NCBI GenBank assembly: GCA_947447845.1
Contig: CANFNO010000046.1
Coordinates: forward strand, 1-10,624
Source of the DNA: Burkholderiales bacterium
GTDB lineage: Bacteria; Pseudomonadota; Gammaproteobacteria; Burkholderiales; Burkholderiaceae
Direction: 5' to 3'
Length of the DNA stretch: 10,624 nt
The notes below the pieces were generated by a model. The model was given only the letters and a program-made list of their open reading frames with translations, was not told the origin of the DNA and did no database searches. Numbering within the stretch: the stretch's first letter is position 1; the number at the start of each line of letters is the position of its first letter. Shown here piece by piece: positions 1 through 6,180 of the stretch. The position numbers were made by a program, and so were the translations under genes.

Positions 1-563
1 TGCGTAGCAGTGATTTCATATCCCGTCTTCCCGATGCGGGTGACAAGCACCGTCGCGTACAACTTCACGGCCATTGGCTCGCTGATAAAACACTGTATTG
101 GGACAACATTCCCATGGATGGTCAGACCGGCCTTGTCGTTCTCACTCCCCTAAAACTACTTGGCGGAGATGGTGTAGTGCTCGTGCAGCGAGGATGGATA
201 CACAGAAATTTTCAGGATCGTGCGCAGCTGCAACCCATCGACACGCCAGAAGGTGAAGTATTGCTTGAGGGCGAAGTGAGCAATTGGCCGAGCCAGCGTA
301 TTTCCCTGGGAGTAACAGAGCAAGGGCACATAAGGCAAAATCCGTCATTCAGTGAATATAGAACGCTGTTAGGCGAGCATCTGGCTGGTGTCACGGTGCG
401 GCAAACAGGTTCGGCCTCACAGGGCATGCTAAGAGACTGGGCACGTCCTGATGACGGTGTCAATATGCACAAAGGCTACGCTTTCCAGTGGTTCTCGCTT
501 AGCGCACTGGTGGCTGTCTATTACTTCTGGTTCCAAATTGTCAAACGAAAACAGCAAAACTAA
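1..563 (+). CDS. SURF1 family cytochrome c oxidase assembly protein (5' partial)
   Basis: SURF1 proteins (Shy1 in yeast) sit in the inner membrane and help place heme a in cytochrome c oxidase subunit I. The frame is open from the window edge (first full codon at 3), so the N-terminal membrane helix and beginning are missing; 186 residues are visible and end at TAA 561-563. Seen in the sequence: the family-like stretch RRVQLHGHWL near residue 18, a VLVQRGWI segment in the central beta domain, and a C-terminal membrane helix beginning GYAFQWFSLSALVAVYY followed by the positively charged tail KRKQQN, which is the usual SURF1 ending. The next genes (SCO-like protein, ctaA, ctaB, SCO) are all oxidase assembly factors, which fits the call. 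The ATG at 114 is an internal methionine, not the start. Confidence 0.93.
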   Translation, partial: RSSDFISRLPDAGDKHRRVQLHGHWLADKTLYWDNIPMDGQTGLVVLTPLKLLGGDGVVLVQRGWIHRNFQDRAQLQPIDTPEGEVLLEGEVSNWPSQRISLGVTEQGHIRQNPSFSEYRTLLGEHLAGVTVRQTGSASQGMLRDWARPDDGVNMHKGYAFQWFSLSALVAVYYFWFQIVKRKQQN

Positions 564-615
564 GCCTCAGGACTCTGCCAACGGGTCTGCACCGGTCTGG
601 GAGCATCCCTTAAAC

Positions 616-1269
616 ATGGCAGTGCACTCTATGGATGCACGCGTACCAGAGTTCGCACCTTTGGATGTACAGAAGCGCAGACGGGGACGCTTTTGGATGA
701 TTTTGGTGTGGCTGATTTGTGCTGCACCTGTCATTGCTTCCTATCTGACCTTTTACGTGTTCCGTCCAATGTCACGCCATAGTTATGGTGAACTGATAGA
801 GCCGCAGCGGGATTTGCCCGATTTGGTAGGGATCGACCTGAATGGTAAGAGTCAAAACCTGCAAACGCTAAAGGGGCAATGGTTGCTAATCAGTGTCGCA
901 TCCGGCGCTTGCGAAAAGCAGTGTCAAGAGCAACTCTATTTGCAACGCCAATTGCGCGAAAGCCTGGGCAAGGAAAAGGAACGTGTGCAATGGGTCTGGT
1001 TGGTTGCTGACGATGCTCCGGTTTCTGCGGACATCAAACAAGCAGTGGCCCGGGCCACGGTGCTTCGTGTCCCCGTTGATGGGTTGCAGAAGTGGCTCTA
1101 TCCTAGGTCCGAGCATAGTTTGCAAGACCATTTGTATCTGGTCGATCCGTTGGGTCATTGGATGATGCGGTTTCCGCCAGAGTTGAATATTCAGAGTGCC
1201 GCGAAGGCTAAAAGCGATTTAGACCGCGTATTGCGAGCTTCTGCGTCTTGGGATCACGCGGGTCAATAA
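616..1269 (+). CDS. Membrane-anchored SCO-like (thioredoxin-fold) protein, probable cytochrome oxidase assembly factor
   Basis: A 217-residue protein with a charged N-terminus (KRRRGR, residues 20-25), one membrane helix (about 26-47) and a soluble, probably periplasmic, domain. The soluble part has SCO-like features: a CxxxC pair (C99, C103) and a DHLYLVDPLGHW segment whose H172 lies where SCO proteins keep their third copper ligand. The real SCO gene downstream has the matching pattern (CPDVC, then DHSAGSYIYDPQG). I infer a copper or thiol role in oxidase maturation; sequence identity to true SCO looks low, so the exact function is open. It starts 52 nt after SURF1 and ends 3 nt before ctaA. 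ATG 616 was chosen because GGGAG lies at 599-603; the frame is open further upstream (possible TTG at 538, inside SURF1) and ATG 631 is also possible. Confidence 0.82.
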   Translation: MAVHSMDARVPEFAPLDVQKRRRGRFWMILVWLICAAPVIASYLTFYVFRPMSRHSYGELIEPQRDLPDLVGIDLNGKSQNLQTLKGQWLLISVASGACEKQCQEQLYLQRQLRESLGKEKERVQWVWLVADDAPVSADIKQAVARATVLRVPVDGLQKWLYPRSEHSLQDHLYLVDPLGHWMMRFPPELNIQSAAKAKSDLDRVLRASASWDHAGQ

Positions 1270-1272
1270 GCC

Positions 1273-2478
1273 ATGCCTGTGCAATCGCCATACGATTTGT
1301 CGCCTCTGCTGTCGTTGCTGGGGTTGGGCACACTGATCGCTTGCTTTCCGCTTTTTTGGGCTGGTTTTCGGCAGCGTAAAAGCTCAGTTGCCAGACGGCG
1401 ACTCGCGCTTACTGCGCTCACCTTGTTTTTGACGCTGGATCTGATTTTGGTTGGCTCGTTTACTCGCCTTACCGATTCGGGCTTAGGCTGTCCAGACTGG
1501 CCAGGTTGTTACGGTCACACCAGCCCACTGGGTGCTGCGCAGCCCATTCAAGCCCAGCAGGATCAGATGCCTTCTGGCCCGGTTACCCATCAGAAAGCAT
1601 GGATTGAAATGGTGCATCGGTATCTGGCCACGGGCGTGGGTGGGCTCATTCTGGCGATGGCGGTGCTCTCATTTATTGCGCAATTGCGCAGTCGACGGGA
1701 GCGCAAAGCAGGTCCTCCAAATTCGATGGCAAAGCCAGTGTCGGTTGCACCTGGCGTCGGGTGGTCTTTGGCAACGCTGGCTTGGGTTTGTCTGCAAGGG
1801 GCCTTTGGCGCGTTGACTGTGACCATGAAGCTCTTCCCGGCCATAGTGAGCCTGCATTTGTTGGGCAGCTATGTTCTTTTGTCCATGTTGACGGCGCAGT
1901 GGGTGCTTTGGTCGCGGGTGGTGCAGGAAGAAGATGTCGGTGCGCGAGCACCCACAGGGCAGACGGCCCATTTTGGATTTTGGGGAACAATACTTTGTTT
2001 GGTCCTTGTGATCGCACAGGCCAGTTCCGGGGCATGGGTGAGTTCAAACTACGCTGTGTTGGCCTGTCAGGACTTTCCCAAATGCCAGGGAAGCTGGTGG
2101 CCAACCATGAATTTTATGGCGGGTTTTGAGATGTGGCGCCCTTTGGGGCTGAGTGGCGATGGCAGCGTATTGGATTTCCAGGCACTCACAGCGATTCACT
2201 TTTTTCACCGCTTGCTTGCGGCCATGACAGCTATTGGACTGATTGCGCTTCTATTTTGGTTGCGTGGAAGTCCGACACTTAAGCAGCCCGCTCGCTGGCT
2301 ACTGGCACTCTTGTGTCTGCAATTGCTTACGGGTATAGCCAACGTCGTGCTCGATTGGCCCATGGTTGGGGCCATGCTGCACACCGCCGGGGCCGGTGGC
2401 TTGGTGGCGGTGCTGGTATGGATGATTACCCTTTCTGGCCTTGCATCGCCCATTTATCGACTCAAGGAAGTGCAATGA
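1273..2478 (+). CDS. ctaA: Heme A synthase, COX15/CtaA family
   Basis: CtaA oxidises the C8 methyl group of heme O to the formyl group of heme A in the inner membrane, the last step of heme A synthesis for aa3 oxidases. The 401-residue protein is polytopic with about eight hydrophobic helices in two similar halves. Visible marks are the first-loop sequence [18 protein letters not shown] with the cysteine pair C73/C79, the EMVH motif (E112, H115), H195 in SLHLLGSY, a second cysteine pair C265/C271 in CQDFPKC, H309/H312 in AIHFFHR, and H370 in AMLHTAG; these histidines are the expected heme ligands in the two halves. The first-loop cysteines and E112 are features known to matter in the family. 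It starts 3 nt after the SCO-like gene without a strong ribosome site, suggesting coupled translation, and its TGA overlaps the ctaB start (ATGA). Confidence 0.97.
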   Translation: MPVQSPYDLSPLLSLLGLGTLIACFPLFWAGFRQRKSSVARRRLALTALTLFLTLDLILVGSFTRLTDSGLGCPDWPGCYGHTSPLGAAQPIQAQQDQMPSGPVTHQKAWIEMVHRYLATGVGGLILAMAVLSFIAQLRSRRERKAGPPNSMAKPVSVAPGVGWSLATLAWVCLQGAFGALTVTMKLFPAIVSLHLLGSYVLLSMLTAQWVLWSRVVQEEDVGARAPTGQTAHFGFWGTILCLVLVIAQASSGAWVSSNYAVLACQDFPKCQGSWWPTMNFMAGFEMWRPLGLSGDGSVLDFQALTAIHFFHRLLAAMTAIGLIALLFWLRGSPTLKQPARWLLALLCLQLLTGIANVVLDWPMVGAMLHTAGAGGLVAVLVWMITLSGLASPIYRLKEVQ

Positions 2479-3389
2479 CTGCCCCCATCAATGGTTCCAA
2501 TGCGGAGCAACACAGTGTCGGGGTTGTATTGCGGCAGTACTACTCCTTGACCAAGCCACGCGTCGTTCAGCTTATCGTCTTTTGCGCGTTGATTGGCATG
2601 GTGCTCGCTGTGCCAGGCGTGCCGCACTGGAGCGACGTCTTACTGGCGGTTATATCCTGCGTGGGTATCTGGCTGGTCGCAAGCGCAGCCGCTGCCTTCA
2701 ATTGCCTGGTTGAAAATAGTATTGATGCCAAGATGCGCCGCACGTCTTGGCGCCCAACTGCGCGTGGCGATTTGAGCAACTTGCAGGCTTTGCTGTTTTC
2801 GACACTGCTCTGCGCCGCTGGATCGAGCATCCTCTATATATGGGTCAACCCACTGACCATGTGGCTGACCTTTGCAACCTTTGTGGGTTACGCGGTTGTG
2901 TATACAGTGATCCTAAAACCCCTCACGCCGCAAAACATTGTTATAGGTGGTGCATCGGGGGCAATGCCACCGGTTTTGGGTTGGGCCGCCATGACCGGCC
3001 AGGTAGCACCGGAGTCCCTCATTCTGTGCCTCATTATTTTCCTTTGGACGCCTCCGCACTTCTGGGCGCTTGCGCTCTACCGGGTGGAGGATTACCGTAA
3101 ATCAGGCTTGCCCATGCTGCCGGTTACCCACGGGAGCGAATTTACGCGGTTACAAATTCTGCTCTATACCTTTGTGCTATTTGCAGCGTGCATGTTGCCT
3201 TTTGTCTACGGAATGAGCTCCTGGTTGTACCTGGTTACTGCGGTGGTTTTGAGTGTTGGGTTTTGCTGGTATGGCTGGAAGCTGCTGCGCAACTATTCGG
3301 ACGATCTGGCCCGCAAGACTTTCCGTTTTTCCCTGATTCATCTAAGTGTGCTTTTTGCCGCGCTATTATTGGATCACTATCTATTGTGA
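2475..3389 (+). CDS. ctaB: Heme O synthase (protoheme IX farnesyltransferase)
   Basis: CtaB/CyoE transfers a farnesyl group to the vinyl side chain of protoheme IX, giving heme O, the substrate of CtaA encoded just upstream. It is a UbiA-type polytopic membrane prenyltransferase of 304 residues, the usual family length. The first prenyl-diphosphate-binding motif is at residues 76-94 (N76, E80, D84, then RRTSWRP). In E. coli CyoE this region reads NxxxDxxxD with an extra Asp; here one Asp is Glu, a form I associate with betaproteobacterial members. The second conserved segment, [15 protein letters not shown], starts at D206. ATG 2475 is supported by AAGGAAG at 2464-2470 and by the 4-nt ATGA overlap with the ctaA stop. 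An in-frame ATG at 2313 lies within ctaA and is rejected. The SCO gene follows 18 nt after the stop. Confidence 0.97.
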   Translation: MTAPINGSNAEQHSVGVVLRQYYSLTKPRVVQLIVFCALIGMVLAVPGVPHWSDVLLAVISCVGIWLVASAAAAFNCLVENSIDAKMRRTSWRPTARGDLSNLQALLFSTLLCAAGSSILYIWVNPLTMWLTFATFVGYAVVYTVILKPLTPQNIVIGGASGAMPPVLGWAAMTGQVAPESLILCLIIFLWTPPHFWALALYRVEDYRKSGLPMLPVTHGSEFTRLQILLYTFVLFAACMLPFVYGMSSWLYLVTAVVLSVGFCWYGWKLLRNYSDDLARKTFRFSLIHLSVLFAALLLDHYLL

Positions 3390-3407
3390 ATTCAAGGTGA
3401 GAACGTG

Positions 3408-4016
3408 ATGAACAAACGACAAACCCTGCAGCGCCTGATGACCTGCGCGCTACTGGCCGGAACGGCCGGTTTTCTGGGTGCATGTTCCGATTCAAAGGCC
3501 AGTTTCACTTCTGTGGACATTACCGGTGCTGATTACGCCAAAGGTTTTGAAGTGGAAGACCACACTGGCAAGGTGCGACATTTGACCGACTTTGCCGGCA
3601 AGGTCGTGCTGATGTTCTTTGGGTATACGCAGTGTCCAGATGTCTGCCCCACTACCATGACCGAGATGATTGAAATCAAGAGGGCGCTAGGTAAGGACGG
3701 CGAGCGGCTTCAGGTGCTGTTTGTCACGGTAGACCCTGAGCGCGATACACCCGAGTTACTCAAAGCCTATATGGAGAACTTTGACCCGACCTTCCTGGCA
3801 CTTCGCGCCACGCCGGAAAAGTTGGTTTCGCTCACAAAGGACTACAAGATCTATTACAAGAAAGTGGACGGTAGCACACCCACAAGCTACACCATGGACC
3901 ATTCGGCAGGTAGTTACATTTACGACCCACAGGGCAGGCTGCGCTTGTTCACCCGGTACGGCAGCCCCAAAGAGGCACTGACCAAGGACATACAGACGCT
4001 GTTAAGCGGAGCCTGA
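3408..4016 (+). CDS. SCO1/SenC family copper chaperone lipoprotein
   Basis: SCO proteins bind copper and/or act as thiol reductants to build the CuA site of cytochrome c oxidase subunit II on the periplasmic side of the membrane. The 202-residue product has a lipoprotein signal: charged start MNKRQ, hydrophobic core, lipobox L23-G24-A25-C26. The thioredoxin-like domain carries the copper site CPDVCP (C76, C80) and H165 in MDHSAGS, the complete ligand set. Other family marks are MFFGYTQCPD and FVTVDPERDTPE. A GTG at 3405 directly precedes the ATG at 3408; ATG is preferred because AAGGTGAG (3394-3401) then lies 6 nt away. It is the last gene of the operon and is followed by a terminator. Confidence 0.96.
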   Translation: MNKRQTLQRLMTCALLAGTAGFLGACSDSKASFTSVDITGADYAKGFEVEDHTGKVRHLTDFAGKVVLMFFGYTQCPDVCPTTMTEMIEIKRALGKDGERLQVLFVTVDPERDTPELLKAYMENFDPTFLALRATPEKLVSLTKDYKIYYKKVDGSTPTSYTMDHSAGSYIYDPQGRLRLFTRYGSPKEALTKDIQTLLSGA

Positions 4017-4034
4017 CTCTGGGTTGGAAACAAC

Positions 4035-4070
4035 AAAACCTCAAAGGTAACACCCGATGAGGTTTTTTTT
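4035..4070 (+). terminator. Intrinsic terminator of the oxidase assembly operon
   Basis: A 9-bp inverted repeat (AAAACCTCA at 4035-4043 with TGAGGTTTT at 4058-4066, 14-nt loop) runs directly into eight T (4063-4070). It lies 18 nt after the SCO stop codon. Read on the opposite strand, the same hairpin is followed by a weaker T-rich stretch (GTTGTTT), so it may also end rpoH transcription, whose stop codon is at 4083. The two operons are convergent and share this short gap. Confidence 0.85.
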
Positions 4071-4082
4071 AGGGCGAACTGA

Positions 4083-5024
4083 TCAGGCGTAAGCCGCTAG
4101 AGTCGTCTTCATCTTCTTCATGGCCGCCACCTCAATTTGACGAATGCGCTCTGCGCTTACGCCATATTCTGCCGCCAAGTCGTGCAGCGTCATGCCGCCA
4201 GAGTTGTCATCATTCACCTTGAGCCAGCGCTCTTCCACGATCCGGCGACTGCGCGCGTCCAAGCTTTCCAGCGCAGTGGCGATGCCATCGGTGGCCAGCA
4301 TGTCCCGTTGACGTGCTTCAATCATGGCCAGGGGTTCATGGTTTGTGTCAGTCAGATAGGCGATTGGGCCAAAGGCGTCTTCACCATCGTCTGACGGACT
4401 GGGATCGAGAAGCACGTCGCCACCTGAAAGACGCATCTCCATCTCCAGCACTTCCTCCGGTTTGACCTTGAGCTCACGCGCCATGGCGTTCACCTGCTCG
4501 GGGTTCAGCGTATCGCGGTGTGTTCCCATGTCAGCCGCTGCATCGTCGCTTTTGAATCGCTGCTTCATGGATCGCAGGTTGAAAAACAGCTTGCGTTGAG
4601 CCTTGGTGGTGGCAACCTTGACCATGCGCCAGTTCTTCAGGATGTATTCGTGGATCTCGGCTTTGATCCAATGCATGGCGTAACTCACTAAGCGTACGCC
4701 TTGATTCGGGTCAAAACGCTTGACAGCCTTCATCAGACCCACATTGCCCTCCTGAATCAAGTCGCCATGCGGCAGGCCATAACCCAAGTACTGGCGCGAC
4801 ACGGAAATGACCAAGCGAAGGTGCGAGAGCACCAGCTTACCGGCAGCTTCCAAGTCATTTTCGTTCTTGAATTTGCGGGAAAACTCCTGCTCTTCCTCTA
4901 GGCTGAGCATGGGCAGGCGGTTGGCGGCAGAAATATAGGCGTCCAGATTGCCCAACGGCGGAACCATTGACCAAGGGTTGGTCAGGGTCAAAGCAGAGCT
5001 GGGAACGGTCATGGAAGCAGTCAT
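4083..5024 (-). CDS. rpoH: RNA polymerase heat-shock sigma factor RpoH (sigma-32)
   Basis: RpoH directs RNA polymerase to heat-shock promoters for chaperones and proteases. The 313-residue product (from 5024) has sigma region 2 with GDLIQEGNVGLMKAV and RFDPNQGVRLVSYAMHWIKAE, the diagnostic RpoH box QRKLFFNLR at residues 143-151, and a C-terminal region 4 helix-turn-helix (LHDLAAEYGVSAERIRQIE). Region 2.4/2.5 (NWRMVKVATTKAQRK) also reads as RpoH rather than RpoD or RpoS. ATG 5024 is chosen because AAGGAG (5037-5032 on the minus strand) lies 7 nt before it. An in-frame ATG at 5051 would add nine residues (MATNTRSSA); its only ribosome-site candidate lies inside the CIRCE operator. The gene is convergent with the oxidase operon and diverges from an orphan ORF. 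CIRCE upstream indicates HrcA repression. Confidence 0.95.
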   Translation of the reverse strand: MTASMTVPSSALTLTNPWSMVPPLGNLDAYISAANRLPMLSLEEEQEFSRKFKNENDLEAAGKLVLSHLRLVISVSRQYLGYGLPHGDLIQEGNVGLMKAVKRFDPNQGVRLVSYAMHWIKAEIHEYILKNWRMVKVATTKAQRKLFFNLRSMKQRFKSDDAAADMGTHRDTLNPEQVNAMARELKVKPEEVLEMEMRLSGGDVLLDPSPSDDGEDAFGPIAYLTDTNHEPLAMIEARQRDMLATDGIATALESLDARSRRIVEERWLKVNDDNSGGMTLHDLAAEYGVSAERIRQIEVAAMKKMKTTLAAYA

Positions 5025-5031
5025 AGCAGAA

Positions 5032-5037
5032 CTCCTT
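5032..5037 (-). promoter_or_regulatory. Ribosome binding site deciding the rpoH start
   Basis: On the minus strand this reads AAGGAG, a near-perfect Shine-Dalgarno sequence 7 nt before ATG 5024. It favours the shorter, 313-residue RpoH over the ATG at 5051. Confidence 0.7.
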
Positions 5038-5055
5038 GTGTTCGTAGCCATGATA

Positions 5056-5082
5056 TTAGCACTCCTGTATCGAGAGTGCTAA
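5056..5082 (-). promoter_or_regulatory. CIRCE element (HrcA operator) upstream of rpoH
   Basis: The two arms TTAGCACTC and GAGTGCTAA are separated by exactly 9 bases (5065-5073), matching the canonical CIRCE consensus TTAGCACTC-N9-GAGTGCTAA at every arm position. CIRCE is the operator of the HrcA repressor, whose activity depends on free GroEL; it is classically found before groESL and dnaK operons. Here it lies 31 nt upstream of the preferred rpoH start (ATG 5024), so rpoH is the natural target. The start of the divergent ORF at 5117 is 34 nt away on the other side, so control of that side cannot be excluded. If transcribed, the palindrome would also form a 9-bp stem in the rpoH leader. Confidence 0.93.
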
Positions 5083-5095
5083 TTGTTGATTTCAA
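5066..5095 (-). promoter_or_regulatory. Possible rpoH promoter overlapping CIRCE
   Basis: On the minus strand, TTGAAA (5095-5090) resembles a sigma-70 -35 box. GATACA (5071-5066), 18 nt downstream, is a weak -10 candidate lying mostly in the CIRCE spacer. This would start transcription close to 5059, leaving a leader of about 35 nt to ATG 5024 and almost none to ATG 5051. An alternative is TTTACA (5104-5099) with the poor -10 TAGCAC (5081-5076). Both place RNA polymerase over CIRCE, as expected for repression, but neither -10 is good. Confidence 0.25.
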
Positions 5096-5116
5096 TGGTG
5101 TAAAGAGATTGGGGTT

Positions 5117-5488
5117 ATGGGGCGGGCGCAGCTAGTAGTTGTTGTCTATACGAAAGTGCATTTGCATTCCACCAGCGAGTACCCTGCGCCTCCGTTCAAG
5201 AGCGATGACGAAGCCGTAGCATTCTGGGACGCCATAGTGGGTAGATTGCACATGCGACCTGTCCTAACCTCGGCGGGAGCCCAAGTTGATAAGGATGGCC
5301 GCATCAACGCGCCCGTGACCTGTGGCACCGACAGAATTTGCACCAAGACCGGTTTGTATGAGTCCAGTATGAATGCCAAGTATCCCGACGCCAAGTTTGT
5401 GAATGCAAACCAAGTTCGCTTGAAGTTTGTTCAAAAAGGCCAGCCTATGGGCACCTTTGGTTTCCACCTTCAACAGATGAGCAAGTAA
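5117..5488 (+). CDS. Hypothetical protein of unknown function, possibly a 5'-truncated gene
   Basis: I do not recognise this 123-codon frame. From about codon 15 its codon use (frequent GCC, ACC, GGC, AAG) looks like real coding sequence, and the tail (DKDGRINAPVTCGTDRICTKTG...) looks like a folded domain with two cysteines, C69 and C75, that could pair if exported. No signal peptide or membrane helix is clear; the start VVVVY stretch is too short. The beginning is weak: ATG 5117 has only GGGG 2 nt before it, GTG 5156 has no ribosome site either, and the frame is closed by TGA at 5087-5089. This fits loss of an original 5' end against the rpoH promoter region. It lies between rpoH (divergent) and a T6SS operon. 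An effector or immunity remnant is conceivable but unsupported. Confidence 0.45.
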   Translation: MGRAQLVVVVYTKVHLHSTSEYPAPPFKSDDEAVAFWDAIVGRLHMRPVLTSAGAQVDKDGRINAPVTCGTDRICTKTGLYESSMNAKYPDAKFVNANQVRLKFVQKGQPMGTFGFHLQQMSK

Positions 5489-6176
5489 TTTAAAAAGTCT
5501 ACGGTGGCGAGAAGTCCCTATGTCGACTGGCCATCAACTTGTCGGATTGTGCCCATACGCCTAGTCCCCCAGATAGCCACCATGCTTCAGACGACCAGCA
5601 TGTGCAACCAGCCCGCTATTCAGTTGGTGATTGGCGCACAAATTTCAAAATGATTCATGCAATTGTTTTCCTGCGTACAAAGTGTCCCTGACCTTGGCGA
5701 ATATGCCGCCATAGTGCGCGCATAAGAAGAACTTCCTGACTTTTGAGTAGCAAAGCGCCACTAATCCAAGCAGTGGCTAGCTCTTTGTAAAACCCCTCGC
5801 CATGTATGGACGCGAGGCTCAAATCTTATTCCCTAGAAAGCGTCATTCCGGTTTGCACGGACGACTGAGGCTTGTCCAGTTGACTAGTCGCTATCGCTGT
5901 TTGGGCAATTGCAAAGGGACGCTTGTGAGGAAAAGATGAATCGGCGCCAAAGAGCAGGACTGGTTGTCATCCAACCGAGCCCAGGAGTCAATAGATCGCG
6001 TGGCAATAGGAACCAGTAATTAGGTAAGCAAAGTAAAGGATGTCTGCAAACATGAGCAGAAGCAGATTCAGTTGTTCGGCAAGGCTCTATACGGGCTTCT
6101 CTTGCGTGGGATTTCGTAGTGAAAACGGCCTTTGGATACGTGAGAACGCCGTAATGTTAGGACTGAAGGTCGGCGC
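5489..6176. other. 688-base stretch without a recognisable gene, upstream of the T6SS operon
   Basis: No reading frame here shows family motifs, and those present are short. On the plus strand, 5494-5691 is open for 66 codons after TAA 5491-5493 but has no good start. On the minus strand, 5644-5564 is open for 27 codons with a protein-like ending (LVAHAGRLKHGGYLGD) and then meets stops, which may be a gene relic. Two small hairpins stand close together (5757-5777 and 5795-5817), and a GGTTG/CAACC inverted repeat lies at 5962-5976. The T6SS promoter should be in this region, but I found no convincing -35/-10 or sigma-54 pair. The sequence looks less GC-rich and less ordered than both flanks, in keeping with a junction between core genes and an accessory cluster. 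Confidence 0.6.
5757..5817. repeat. Two adjacent small inverted repeats (hairpins)
   Basis: GCCACT (5757-5762) pairs with AGTGGC (5772-5777) around a 9-nt loop. After 17 nt, CCTCGC (5795-5800) pairs with GCGAGG (5812-5817) around an 11-nt loop. Neither is followed by a T run on the plus strand, so they are not standard terminators. Function unknown; two 6-bp stems could also be chance. Confidence 0.4.
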
Positions 6177-6180
6177 ATGA
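6052..6180 (+). CDS. Possible small ORF (42 aa) overlapping the clpV start
   Basis: A frame from ATG 6052 (or ATG 6040) ends at TGA 6178-6180, overlapping the clpV start as ATGA, the usual sign of coupled translation. AAAGGA (6035-6040) lies 11 nt before ATG 6052. The product is basic, with segments SRFSCSARLY and CVGFRSENG; I recognise no family. In-frame TAA at 6034-6036 closes it upstream, so it is either a genuine micro-protein or the remaining 3' tail of an eroded upstream gene, or a chance frame. Its codon use is not clearly like that of clpV. Confidence 0.2.
   Translation: MSRSRFSCSARLYTGFSCVGFRSENGLWIRENAVMLGLKVGA

Noticed and set aside
451..615. Upstream extension of the SCO-like gene to ATG 451
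   Set aside because: It would overlap SURF1 by 113 nt and the extra residues look like out-of-frame SURF1. A shorter extension (TTG 538) remains possible but has no ribosome site.
2313..2474. Extension of ctaB to ATG 2313
   Set aside because: The added 54 codons are out-of-frame ctaA; ATG 2475 has a good ribosome site and the ATGA overlap.
5056..5082. Reading the palindrome as a transcription terminator
   Set aside because: It has no T run on either side and matches the HrcA operator exactly, so CIRCE is the better explanation.
5694..5710. Sigma-54-like promoter (TTGGC then GC 10 nt later)
   Set aside because: The -12 half is poor (CCGCC instead of TTGCA-like) and the site is about 470 nt from clpV.
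5802..5939. 45-codon plus-strand frame starting MYGREAQ
   Set aside because: No ribosome site, Arg-rich composition typical of a random frame, no neighbours that support it.
5936..6019. 27-codon frame starting MNRRQRAG after GAGGAAAAG
   Set aside because: A ribosome-like site is present, but the frame is too short and featureless to call a gene.
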